24,280 nucleotides of DNA from assembly GCA_945868195.1 (NCBI GenBank), contig CAMBLP010000014.1, forward strand, positions 1 through 24,280, written 5' to 3'. Below are positions 7,840 through 14,851 of this stretch, piece after piece. Each line of letters starts with the position of its first letter. Position 1 is the first letter of the stretch. The translations under genes and the position numbers were made by a program. The notes under the pieces are model-generated. The model saw only the letters and a list, made by a program, of their open reading frames with translations, was not told where the DNA came from and made no database searches. The stretch is from Bordetella parapertussis (GTDB lineage Bacteria > Pseudomonadota > Gammaproteobacteria > Burkholderiales > Burkholderiaceae_B).

Positions 7840-8703
7840 TTATTTAGCGGCGTCGACCATGTATTGTGTCGCAGCACGCAGATCGGCATCGCTCGCACCG
7901 GCAGCGCCACCCTTGGCTGGCATGATGCCTTTGCCAGAGATGACAGCGGCAACCATGGCATCCATACCTGTCGCGATGCGCGGTGCCCATGCAGTTTTAT
8001 CACCGAATTTTGGTGCACCCGCAACACCAGCAATATGACATGCTGCACAAGCTTGTTTGTAGAGCTTTTCACCTACATCGCTCGTGGCAGGAGCGGGAGC
8101 CGCTGCAGCGGGGAGCGTGACTGCGGTTGCAACAACCGTAGCTGCGACCATCGGTGCAGCAGCAGGTGCAGCGGCAGCAGGAGCAGCAGCAGGCTTGGGC
8201 TCAGCTGGTTCAGCAAATTTGCCGCCGGCGCTATTTGCCATATAAACCACGGCGCGTTCGATCTCAAAGTCGTCTAAGGAAGGATTGCCACCCTTAGCAG
8301 GCATGGCGCCTTTGCCTTTGATGACACTCGCAACCATTGACTGTAAACCCGTCGCGTTGGGACCTGCCCAGGCCGTTGCGTCAGCAAATTTAGGTGCACC
8401 GGCTGCGCCAGCGTCATGGCAGCCTGCACAGGCCGCTTTGTAGACCTGCACGCCAGTCTTGAATACTTTTGGACCGCTTGCGTCAACAAGATCTAGCTTT
8501 GCTACGGGGGCGATGCGTTTTTGTATGGCTTCAGGCGTGAGCGTGTCTGAGCCCGCGCCAACCTGGTCACCCGTAATGACGAGCTGGACCAACAAAATGA
8601 TGATGATGACGGGCAAGATAAAAGACAGCACGATCGTGACGATCAGTTGCTTCGGTGTCTTGATAGGCGAATGGTGATCTTCGTGTGGCTGCGTATTGCT
8701 CAT
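7840..8703 (-). CDS. Membrane-anchored di-haem cytochrome c (cytochrome c5 family)
   Basis: Electron-transfer protein with an N-terminal membrane anchor (hydrophobic residues about 18-42) and two periplasmic class I c-type domains. Haem 1 is CAGCH at 92-96 with axial Met134 (GAMPAKGG); haem 2 is CAACH at 219-223 with axial Met261 (GIMPAKGG). The domains are near-duplicates, each with GAPKF.D.TAWA and SGKG/KGKG before the Met. They are joined by an Ala/Pro-rich linker (about 167-205) encoded by GCA/GCT-rich triplets. I chose ATG at 8703 (287 residues) because AGGA lies seven bases upstream; an in-frame TTG two codons earlier is possible. From family knowledge it probably passes electrons between quinol oxidation and a terminal oxidase, but no respiratory genes are adjacent. 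It probably uses the minus-strand TATAAT at 8815-8820. Confidence 0.93.
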   Translation of the reverse strand: MSNTQPHEDHHSPIKTPKQLIVTIVLSFILPVIIIILLVQLVITGDQVGAGSDTLTPEAIQKRIAPVAKLDLVDASGPKVFKTGVQVYKAACAGCHDAGAAGAPKFADATAWAGPNATGLQSMVASVIKGKGAMPAKGGNPSLDDFEIERAVVYMANSAGGKFAEPAEPKPAAAPAAAAPAAAPMVAATVVATAVTLPAAAAPAPATSDVGEKLYKQACAACHIAGVAGAPKFGDKTAWAPRIATGMDAMVAAVISGKGIMPAKGGAAGASDADLRAATQYMVDAAK

Positions 8704-8814
8704 GACCAAATCCTGCGAGACTTAGGCTGAAGACTTGTGTAGCCGAGGTTTTGAACACCTCGGATTAGCAAGAAGCCAACCATAGTAGTTAGACGGTTTT
8801 CTTATAACCCAAGG

Positions 8815-8826
8815 ATTATAGCGGCA
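8815..8826 (-). promoter_or_regulatory. Minus-strand -10 element for the cytochrome gene
   Basis: Read on the minus strand this is TGCCGCTATAAT, with a perfect -10 hexamer at 8820-8815, about 110 bases before the cytochrome start. It is the exact inverted copy of the element at 8889-8900. No good -35 hexamer was found at 16-18 bases. Confidence 0.5.
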
Positions 8827-8888
8827 TCGGAGGGCTTGGTGAGCAAGGGGGTCGTAAATCCCTTTTCTGAGAAAGAGCGAAGTGCTTC

Positions 8889-8900
8889 TGCCGCTATAAT
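8889..8900 (+). promoter_or_regulatory. -10 element for tRNA-Arg
   Basis: TGCCGCTATAAT has a perfect TATAAT at 8895-8900, ending ten bases before the tRNA 5' end, which fits a tRNA promoter with a very short leader. The expected -35 position (around 8872-8877) is a poor match. Confidence 0.65.
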
Positions 8901-8910
8901 TCGCCCGCAG

Positions 8911-8985
8911 GCGCCCGTAGTTCAATGGATAGAATAAGAGTTTCCGAAGCTCTCGATACAGGTTCGATTCCTGTCGGGCGCGCCA
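8911..8985 (+). tRNA. tRNA-Arg (anticodon CCG)
   Basis: A 75-base cloverleaf. The acceptor GCGCCCG (8911-8917) pairs with CGGGCGC (8975-8981), followed by discriminator G and an encoded CCA (8983-8985). The D-arm starts TAGTTCAATGG. The anticodon stem AGAGT/GCTCT flanks the loop TTCCGAA, giving anticodon CCG, which reads the Arg codon CGG. The T-arm is ACAGG-TTCGATT-CCTGT. It lies tail to tail with gshA, whose stop codon is 45 bases downstream. Confidence 0.97.
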
Positions 8986-8986
8986 G

Positions 8987-9006
8987 AGCCCTCAGACCGG
9001 CTTTTT
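8987..9006 (+). terminator. Weak terminator after tRNA-Arg
   Basis: AGCC (8987-8990) and GGCT (8999-9002) can pair around an eight-base loop and are followed by a T-run to 9006. The stem is only four pairs, or five with a G-T pair, so termination may be partial. Confidence 0.4.
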
Positions 9007-9030
9007 CAGTGCTTGATGAAAGCGTGCGAC

Positions 9031-10557
9031 CTAGTCGTCAATACTCTCACTGTCGCTTGCCTCAAGCTGCTGCTGTTCCATCAGGGATTGGGTCGCTTGC
9101 GCCTGTGTGGCAGCGAGCTCGGCTGGACTCAGGCCCACCTTTTTTAAGCTCAAGGCATGCGCACGGCTTTGCTCAAGGGTTGCGTCGTGAAAGGACACCT
9201 TGCGCGTCATGAGTTTTTCTAAAAACTGAGCAGAAGGGGTTGTTGCAGGATCCGCAACCTTGGAGCGCTGGGCAGCCACGGCATTGAGATAGTTTTTTTC
9301 GTCCAAGGCCTCGTCCAGCGTCTGAGCGCATTGCGCGATGTCATCCAAAAGCTGCTCTGCCCACAGCTTGAGGGGAATTTCTTGACCGAGCTTGGTGAGC
9401 TTGAGCTCAGGTTGTCGACCTTGCTTGACGACTGTCGCGAAGTTGGAGGCACTCTCTGAGCACCAACCGCTATCTACAAAAGGCGGGCTTTCTTGTAGGG
9501 CACAAAAAAGCAGGAAAGCATCCACAAAGCGCGCTGTTTCAGCGGAAATCCCGGTGGCTTGAGTGGGGTCAATGTCAAGACAGCGTACTTCGATGTATTG
9601 AATGCCGCGCTCCGCTAAGGCGGTGATGGGTCGCTCGCAAGGACCTGTCGTGCGTTTCGGGCGGATGCTCGAGTAAAACTCGTTTTCAATTTGTAAAACA
9701 TTGCTATTGAGTTGTATCCATTCACCATTTCTATGCGTACCAATTTTCTGATAATCAGGCCATGGCGTAGTCACGGCGTCATAAAGCCGCTCTAGAAAGG
9801 TGTTGAGGTCGTTGTAACAAAGCTTGAGCCCTGACTGGGCTTTGTTTTGGTAGCCTAAATCACTCATCCTCAAGCTCGTGGCATAGGGCAAATACATGGT
9901 TTGCGCATCGAGCGCAAGCAAATCACCTTTTTTGCCGCGCAAAAAATCTTTGGACAAAGCAGGAGAGGCACCAAAAAGGTACATCAGCAGCCAGCTGTAA
10001 CGGGTGAAATTGCGAATCAGTGAGATGTAGCCAGCCGAGCGGCGGTCTTGAGCCGCTGACTGAGGCAAGTCGAGCTGGTCCCAAAATGATTCAGCGAAAG
10101 AAAAATTGTAATGCAGTCCTGCAATGCACTGCATCGTGCGACCGTAGCGCTCTGCCAGGCCGCGACGGTAGATGTGCTTGATCATCCCGGTGTTTGAGGT
10201 GCCGTACCAGCCAATCGGGATTTGGTTGTCCGCAGGGAGATGCGAGGGCATGGAGTGATTCCACATCAGCTCGTCTGTCAATGTGGTGGCCACGACGCGA
10301 TGCACCTCATCGAGTTCTGCCATCAGACCATCAACATGATGGTGCGTACCCGTAATCAGCTCTAGCAGCGCTTCTGAGTAGTCGGTCGTGATGCGCGGAT
10401 GGGTGAGCGCCGAACCAAGCGCCATAGGGTGTGGGCGCTCAGAAAGCGAACCTTTGGCGTCTACCCGAAGGCCCTCTTTTTCGATGCCGCGTTGCGACCC
10501 CCTGAGTATTTCAGGATGCAACTGAAGGGTGGCAAGACGTTGGGTCAGTATGGACAC
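9031..10557 (-). CDS. gshA: Glutamate--cysteine ligase
   Basis: First step of glutathione synthesis: ATP-dependent joining of glutamate and cysteine to gamma-glutamylcysteine in the cytoplasm. The protein belongs to the E. coli-type family and keeps its hallmarks: RGSQRGIEKEGLRV, GSALTHPRITTDYSEALLEL, WYGTSNTG, GLHYNFSF, LFGASPALS, YLPYATSLRMSDLGY and ENEFYSSIRPKR. I chose GTG at 10557 (508 residues) because VSILTQRLATLQLHPEILRG then aligns with the E. coli N-terminus, and AGG lies seven bases before it. ATG at 10590 (519 residues) is a real alternative but has no ribosome site, and the frame is open further still to 10779. The acidic Gln/Glu-rich tail resembles the E. coli C-terminus. It is divergent from the lipoprotein gene, with a 133-base shared region in which I recognised no clear promoter. 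Confidence 0.95.
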   Translation of the reverse strand: MSILTQRLATLQLHPEILRGSQRGIEKEGLRVDAKGSLSERPHPMALGSALTHPRITTDYSEALLELITGTHHHVDGLMAELDEVHRVVATTLTDELMWNHSMPSHLPADNQIPIGWYGTSNTGMIKHIYRRGLAERYGRTMQCIAGLHYNFSFAESFWDQLDLPQSAAQDRRSAGYISLIRNFTRYSWLLMYLFGASPALSKDFLRGKKGDLLALDAQTMYLPYATSLRMSDLGYQNKAQSGLKLCYNDLNTFLERLYDAVTTPWPDYQKIGTHRNGEWIQLNSNVLQIENEFYSSIRPKRTTGPCERPITALAERGIQYIEVRCLDIDPTQATGISAETARFVDAFLLFCALQESPPFVDSGWCSESASNFATVVKQGRQPELKLTKLGQEIPLKLWAEQLLDDIAQCAQTLDEALDEKNYLNAVAAQRSKVADPATTPSAQFLEKLMTRKVSFHDATLEQSRAHALSLKKVGLSPAELAATQAQATQSLMEQQQLEASDSESIDD

Positions 10558-10690
10558 GGGTAAACCTATTGCTGAAGCGAAACAATGCATTTTAAGGGAT
10601 GCGTCAAGGTACCCCTCGGATGTTAAAAATAGAGGACAATTCGCTCTAATTCTGATGATTATCCGATTGTGACGCTTTTCGAGGCAATGC

Positions 10691-11197
10691 GTGCGTACTT
10701 TTATTTCCTTTTCATTGTTGTGGTCATTTTTTGCCGTGTTGACGGGGTGTACGCCTGAATATAACTGGCGCGAATCCATGGTGGCTCAGGATCGTGGGGT
10801 CATTATGTTTCCTTCACGGACCCAAACGGAGCAGCGTCAAATCGATGTGGAGGGTGTCGCAGCGACGTTTGCTTTGACCTCTGCTGCGGTGGGGGAGGCT
10901 GTTTTTTCAGTGGGTTATGTTCCTTTGCCTGAGTCCTTGAGCCCAGAAAAAAGTGTTGCGTTAGTCAAAACAGTCGTCGCCGCCTTGGCCGCGCGGGCTG
11001 GTAAGCAAGCGCCTGAGTCTGCCCTACAGGGTGAGATTTTTACGTTGGATACGGTTGTAGCCAATAAACCCTCTCTGTTGATGGCGAAAGTCGTGGTGCA
11101 TCGCGGCATGTTGATTCAGGTGATTGTTTCAGGACCGAAACAATCGCTTTCAAATGAAAATGCGCTTGAGTTTGTTCGCTCACTTCGATTGAGGTGA
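10691..11197 (+). CDS. Putative lipoprotein of unknown function
   Basis: A 168-residue protein with a lipoprotein signal: a short positive start (MR), a hydrophobic run (about 4-18) and the lipobox LTGC at 17-20, so Cys20 should be lipidated and the protein membrane-anchored. The mature part starts TPEYNWRE and shows no domain I can name. It looks like a small soluble alpha/beta fold with a repeated hydrophobic pattern (TFALTSAAVGEAVFSVGYVP; LLMAKVVVHRGMLIQVIVSG). Start GTG at 10691 is supported by GAGG six bases upstream; the nearby ATG at 10687 is in another frame. The gene is divergent from gshA. Its last 82 bases overlap the 3' end of the opposite-strand LuxR-type gene. Confidence 0.8.
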   Translation: MRTFISFSLLWSFFAVLTGCTPEYNWRESMVAQDRGVIMFPSRTQTEQRQIDVEGVAATFALTSAAVGEAVFSVGYVPLPESLSPEKSVALVKTVVAALAARAGKQAPESALQGEIFTLDTVVANKPSLLMAKVVVHRGMLIQVIVSGPKQSLSNENALEFVRSLRLR

Positions 11198-11406
11198 GGA
11201 TGACCCGTGAGCAGGCCTAAACGCAGGGCTTGTGCGACGCCAGCCTGTCTGCCGTAGACATTAAGTTTGCGGCAGGCGTTAAAAAGGTGAAAATTGACTG
11301 TCCGCTCTGAAAGGCCGATGATCTGCCCGATTTCCCAGCTGGTTTTACCCGTAGATACCCATTCTAGGCATTGCAGCTCGCGTCCGGAAAGACGTGGATG
11401 TGTCAT
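11116..11406 (-). CDS. Stand-alone LuxR-type HTH regulator
   Basis: The 96-residue product is almost entirely a GerE/LuxR DNA-binding domain: LSGRELQCLEWVSTGKTSWE, then IGQIIGLSERTVNFHLFNAC, RKLNV and VAQALRLGLL (residues 6-66). GKTSWEI resembles LuxR proteins of the acyl-homoserine-lactone group. There is no autoinducer or receiver domain before it; the upstream minus-strand frame (11403-11648) shows none of the autoinducer-domain residues I know. It could be a stand-alone regulator (compare GerE) or a remnant of a larger LuxR protein. The start is ATG at 11406 with GGGGA about nine bases upstream. The C-terminal ~27 residues lie opposite the end of the lipoprotein gene and look non-conserved. 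A perfect 14-base palindrome lies 54 bases upstream and may be its operator. Confidence 0.75.
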   Translation of the reverse strand: MTHPRLSGRELQCLEWVSTGKTSWEIGQIIGLSERTVNFHLFNACRKLNVYGRQAGVAQALRLGLLTGHPHLNRSERTNSSAFSFESDCFGPETIT

Positions 11407-11460
11407 GAAAAGAGATCCCCAGAGGACGCAAATGAAAATGCATAAGTTTGAGCGTTCATG

Positions 11461-11474
11461 ATTCTAATTAGAAT
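11461..11474. promoter_or_regulatory. Perfect 14-base palindrome upstream of the LuxR-type gene
   Basis: ATTCTAATTAGAAT is completely self-complementary. It lies between the divergent LuxR-type gene and metX, 54 bases from the LuxR-type start, where an autoregulatory operator would be expected. It lacks the CTG...CAG ends typical of lux boxes and resembles dimeric repressor sites in general. Confidence 0.45.
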
Positions 11475-11570
11475 GCGCAGAACCCCTTTGATGGCGTGCT
11501 CTTTTGTAAGAAAGTGTTTGTATGGAAGGCAGGATGTAACCAATTGGAAGCCGTCTGTCGGTGCCATGGC

Positions 11571-11599
11571 CTGCCAACTTCGCGCCGCGATGTTAAACT
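11571..11599 (+). promoter_or_regulatory. Candidate metX promoter
   Basis: CTGCCA (11571-11576) and TAAACT (11594-11599) are 17 bases apart, and each matches the sigma-70 hexamers at four of six positions. The implied start point near 11606 would place the whole riboswitch in the leader. The support is weak and positional. Confidence 0.3.
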
Positions 11600-11609
11600 T
11601 TGTAAACAG

Positions 11610-11666
11610 TTGGCGCCGATTTGCTCGATCCGCTTGCGGGCGCCTCATAAATCCCGCTAAAGAAGG
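11610..11666 (+). promoter_or_regulatory. SAM-II (SAM-alpha) riboswitch in the metX leader
   Basis: The leader shows the SAM-II elements in the right order. Stem P1 is GGCGCC (11612-11617) paired with GGCGCC (11639-11644). Loop element GATTT follows P1 at once (11618-11622), GCTTGC is at 11632-11637, ATAAAT at 11647-11652, GCTAAAG at 11656-11662, and the ribosome site AGAAGG ends at 11666, five bases before the metX ATG. This lines up well with the SAM-II aptamer that controls met genes in alphaproteobacteria. From family knowledge, SAM binding stabilises a pseudoknot that takes up the 3' segment and hides the ribosome site, lowering translation. Here it would repress metX, and through coupling metW, when SAM is plentiful. 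I did not compute the pseudoknot pairing. Confidence 0.85.
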
Positions 11667-11671
11667 TCCGT

Positions 11672-12913
11672 ATGACTGATTCGTCCATTATTCAGGACGC
11701 TTGCCAAGCACAAGACATTTCCCCCTCGACCTTAGGGTCGGTTGGTGTCGTCCATACACAGTTTTTGCATTTTGATGAGCCCCTGCCTTTGGCGAGCGGT
11801 CACACCTTGCCGGTCTATGACTTGGCGATTGAGACCTATGGAACATTAAACGCTGAGGCAAGTAATGCGGTGCTGATTTGTCACGCCTTGAATGCCTCTC
11901 ATCATGTCGCCGGGATTTCAGCTGATAACCCGGAGGATATTGGTTGGTGGGATAACATGGTGGGCCCTGGCAAACCGGTCGACACCAATGTTTTTTTTGT
12001 GATTGGTGTCAATAACCTGGGTTCGTGCTTTGGCTCGACTGGGCCTGCAAGTATTCGGCCTGAAACAGGCAAACCTTGGGGCGCTGCCTTCCCTGTGTTG
12101 ACCGTTGAGGACTGGGTATCGGCGCAGGCGCGCGTGGCGGATCTCTTGGGAATCAAAAGGTTCGCCGCTGTGATGGGTGGATCGTTGGGCGGGATGCAGG
12201 CACTCAGCTGGGCGATCACGTTGCCCGAGCGTGTCGCGCATTGCGTGGTGATTGCCAGTACGCCACGATTGTCTGCGCAAAATATTGGCTTTAACGAAGT
12301 CGCTCGACGCGCCATCATCACTGACCCCGAGTTCCATGATGGTCATTACTATGCGCACAATACGGTGCCACGCCATGGCTTGTCCGTGGCAAGAATGATT
12401 GGTCACATCACTTATCTGTCCGACGATGATATGGCAGAAAAATTTGGTCGAACGCAACGCGAGCCCGCTGCGGACGGTGCCTACCATTACGGTTACGGTG
12501 TGGAGTTCGAGGTCGAGTCTTATCTCCGGTACCAGGGTGAAAAGTTTTCCAAGTATTTTGATGCAAATACTTATTTGCTCATTACGCGTGCACTTGATTA
12601 CTTTGATCCAGCAAAGAGAGCGGGTGGGGATTTCGCGCGCGCGATTGCACCGGCACTGGCTGATTTTCTTTTGGTCTCATTTACGACCGATTGGCGGTTT
12701 CCACCTGAGCGTTCCCGCGAAATTGTTCAGGCTTTACTCAAAAATGGTCAGTCTGCCACTTATGCGGAGATCGATGCACCACACGGACATGATGCATTTT
12801 TGCTCGACGACGCGCGATATCACAAACTGATGCGTGCTTATTTTCTGCGGATTGCAGCGACTTTAGTCCAAGAGGCCGCTCCAGCCCTGACGACGAGCGG
12901 AGTGCAAGCATGA
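11672..12913 (+). CDS. metX: Homoserine O-acyltransferase (acetyl or succinyl), MetX
   Basis: Activates homoserine for methionine synthesis by acylation; cytoplasmic alpha/beta-hydrolase fold. The 413 residues carry the nucleophile motif [12 protein letters not shown] (Ser171), a candidate acid at Asp340 (TDWRFPP) and catalytic His373 (PHGHDAF). [14 protein letters not shown] and [14 protein letters not shown] are typical of the family. Betaproteobacterial members are often annotated as succinyltransferases (MetXS), but I cannot decide the acyl donor from motifs here. The ATG at 11672 is fixed by AGAAGG at 11661-11666, part of the SAM-II riboswitch. The stop overlaps metW by four bases (ATGA), so metX and metW form one translationally coupled unit. 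Confidence 0.96.
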   Translation: MTDSSIIQDACQAQDISPSTLGSVGVVHTQFLHFDEPLPLASGHTLPVYDLAIETYGTLNAEASNAVLICHALNASHHVAGISADNPEDIGWWDNMVGPGKPVDTNVFFVIGVNNLGSCFGSTGPASIRPETGKPWGAAFPVLTVEDWVSAQARVADLLGIKRFAAVMGGSLGGMQALSWAITLPERVAHCVVIASTPRLSAQNIGFNEVARRAIITDPEFHDGHYYAHNTVPRHGLSVARMIGHITYLSDDDMAEKFGRTQREPAADGAYHYGYGVEFEVESYLRYQGEKFSKYFDANTYLLITRALDYFDPAKRAGGDFARAIAPALADFLLVSFTTDWRFPPERSREIVQALLKNGQSATYAEIDAPHGHDAFLLDDARYHKLMRAYFLRIAATLVQEAAPALTTSGVQA

Positions 12914-13533
12914 GTGAACAACTCAAACTGAGTGGCCAAACGATGCAAGGTGATTTGCGCGGAGATTTGGCTCGAATCGCGCAATGGGTGCAGCCAAACT
13001 GCCGGGTCTTGGATTTGGGGTGTGGTGATGGGGCGCTGCTTGCGCACTTGCAACAGTCCAAGAGCGTGCAGGCCGTCGGCGTTGAAATTAGCGATGATAG
13101 GGTGCTGAGTTGCGTGCAGCGCGGTGTGCATGTCATCCAGCAAAACCTCGAAGACGGGTTGGCGATGTTCGACGATCAGCAGTTCGATACGGTCGTCTTG
13201 TCCCAGACGCTGCAGTCCATGCACAATACTGAACATATTTTGCGCGAAATGGCACGCGTGGCGCGCGAGGGGATCGTTTCTTTCCCCAACTTCGGTTATT
13301 GGCCTCACGGTTGGTCGATTTTGCGTGGTCGCATGCCGGTGACGGGGCAGATGCCCTATGACTGGTACAACACACCCAATATCCACCTTTGTACGCTCAA
13401 GGACTTTGAGCGCTTGGCCAACACGCTGCAGTTCACCATTCTAGAGCGCGCCACCTTTAATGATCAGCACGAGGTGAAATTGTTTCCAGGTTGGCGCAGC
13501 ACGCTTGCTGCGTATCGATTTACGGCGAGGTGA
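12910..13533 (+). CDS. metW: Methionine biosynthesis protein MetW
   Basis: A 207-residue methyltransferase-like protein that accompanies MetX in proteobacteria and is needed for full homoserine acyltransferase function; its exact chemistry is not settled in what I know. It has the SAM-binding motif [12 protein letters not shown] at about 33-44, and family blocks [29 protein letters not shown] and [18 protein letters not shown]. The ATG at 12910 overlaps the metX stop (ATGA), so it is co-translated and probably shares the SAM-II control. Length is normal for the family. ampG follows after five bases. Confidence 0.95.
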   Translation: MSEQLKLSGQTMQGDLRGDLARIAQWVQPNCRVLDLGCGDGALLAHLQQSKSVQAVGVEISDDRVLSCVQRGVHVIQQNLEDGLAMFDDQQFDTVVLSQTLQSMHNTEHILREMARVAREGIVSFPNFGYWPHGWSILRGRMPVTGQMPYDWYNTPNIHLCTLKDFERLANTLQFTILERATFNDQHEVKLFPGWRSTLAAYRFTAR

Positions 13534-13538
13534 CCTTT

Positions 13539-14825
13539 ATGACTGCTCAACAAGCCCAGCAACCCTGCGTCGAGACGCAGACAATTCCTGCGTCAAAACT
13601 CTACACCAGCAAACGTGTCACACCTTTACTGGCACTGGGTTTTGCGAGTGGCTTGCCCTTGGCGCTGACGGGCGGGACGTTGCAAGCGTGGGCAACGCTT
13701 GAGCAAGTTTCCCTTCAAGAAATTGGTTTTTTGACCTTGGTGGGAACGGCTTACACACTCAAGTTCCTCTGGGCTCCGCTGATTGATCGTTACGCCCCAC
13801 CATTTTTGGGCCGTAGGCGAGGCTGGATGCTCGTGATGCAGGTTTTACTCGCGATCGGCATCATGGCGATGGGTTTGATGTCTCCAGGCCAGAGTCTTTT
13901 GCCGCTTGCCTTGCTTGCGGTCGCTGTGGCTTTTTGTTCTGCGACGCAGGATATTGCTTTTGATGCTTATCGCAGCGATGTGTTGCGCAAAGAAGAAAGA
14001 GGGGCAGGTGCTGCCTTTTCTGTGCTGGGCTATCGACTCGCAATGCTGACCTCCGGCGGGCTGGCCTTGATTTTGGCGGATCAGTGGTTAGGTTGGGGTT
14101 ACACCTATATGTTGATGGGGGCGTTGATGTTGGTGGTGGCACTCGCCACGCTGTGGGCGCCCGAGCCAGAGGTGCCCGCGCAGACGCCACGCTCGCTTTC
14201 GAGGGCGGTATTTGAGCCCTTCAAAGAGTTTTTCAGTCGTCCCGAGGCCATCACGGTCTTGCTGTTAATTGTTCTCTATAAGCTAGGGGATGCGTTCGCG
14301 GGCGCGCTTTCGACGACGTTTCTCTTGCGTGCCGCGGGCTACTCGGCGACCGAGGTCGGAACGGTCAATAAGTTGTTGGGTTTGACGGCAACGATCGTGG
14401 GTGCGCTGACGGGTGGTGCGCTGATGGCGAAATTAGGGTTGTACCGATCGTTGATGTTTTTCGGTTTGCTTCAGGCAATCTCTAATCTTGGCTATTGGGT
14501 CATTTCTGTTGGGCCGCACAATGTCTTTTTGATGGCCGCAGGAGTGAGTCTTGAGAACTTGTGTGGAGGCATGGGTACCGCTGCGTTTGTCGCATTGTTG
14601 ATGGGGCTGTGTAACCGAGAGTTTTCTGCTACGCAGTTTGCTTTGTTATCGGCGCTGTCTGCGGTGGGCCGTACTTACCTCGCAGGACCGTTAACCCCGC
14701 CATTGGTGCTATTCGCAGGATGGCCGACTTTTTTCTTGATCACGGTTGTGATTGCTTTGCCTGGCTTGTTGTTGTTGTGGTGGCGTCGCCGCGACATTGA
14801 ACGTATCGACGCCGCGGGCGTGTAA
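13539..14825 (+). CDS. ampG: Muropeptide permease AmpG (MFS transporter)
   Basis: Inner-membrane transporter that imports GlcNAc-anhydroMurNAc and its peptides for cell-wall recycling. The 428-residue protein closely matches E. coli AmpG in the N-terminal half: GFASGLPLALTGGTLQAW, AYTLKFLWAPLIDRY, FLGRRRGWMLVMQ, FCSATQDIAFDAYRSDVL and EERGAGAAFSVLGYRLAMLT. It has about twelve hydrophobic segments, fewer than the fourteen of the longer E. coli protein. ATG at 13539 has GAGG eight bases upstream, while an in-frame start at 13491 lies inside metW without family support. It is five bases after metW, so it is likely in the same transcript, although its role is unrelated to methionine. Its 3' end faces xthA with 26 bases between. 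Confidence 0.94.
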   Translation: MTAQQAQQPCVETQTIPASKLYTSKRVTPLLALGFASGLPLALTGGTLQAWATLEQVSLQEIGFLTLVGTAYTLKFLWAPLIDRYAPPFLGRRRGWMLVMQVLLAIGIMAMGLMSPGQSLLPLALLAVAVAFCSATQDIAFDAYRSDVLRKEERGAGAAFSVLGYRLAMLTSGGLALILADQWLGWGYTYMLMGALMLVVALATLWAPEPEVPAQTPRSLSRAVFEPFKEFFSRPEAITVLLLIVLYKLGDAFAGALSTTFLLRAAGYSATEVGTVNKLLGLTATIVGALTGGALMAKLGLYRSLMFFGLLQAISNLGYWVISVGPHNVFLMAAGVSLENLCGGMGTAAFVALLMGLCNREFSATQFALLSALSAVGRTYLAGPLTPPLVLFAGWPTFFLITVVIALPGLLLLWWRRRDIERIDAAGV

Positions 14826-14851
14826 AGCACAGCGTTCAAGTGCGGGTGAGT

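Noticed and set aside
7864..8277. Plus-strand reading frame opposite the cytochrome gene
   Set aside because: Its Cys/Ser/Arg-rich product is what the complement of Ala/Pro-rich coding sequence produces.
8925..9212. Plus-strand reading frame running through tRNA-Arg into gshA
   Set aside because: It starts inside a clear tRNA and continues antisense to gshA.
11403..11648. Minus-strand 81-codon frame just upstream of the LuxR-type gene, with an ATGA overlap, as its missing sensor domain
   Set aside because: It lacks the conserved residues of the autoinducer domain, covers most of the riboswitch on the opposite strand, and has no ribosome site.
11458..11679. Plus-strand 73-codon frame covering the metX leader
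   Set aside because: It overlaps the riboswitch and the metX start, and its product resembles no protein family.
11918..12487. Minus-strand frame of 189 codons inside metX
   Set aside because: Antisense shadow of a strongly conserved gene, with no family features.
12838..13386. Minus-strand frame of 182 codons across metX/metW
   Set aside because: It is antisense to conserved coding sequence and the metX-metW junction; no signature or ribosome site.
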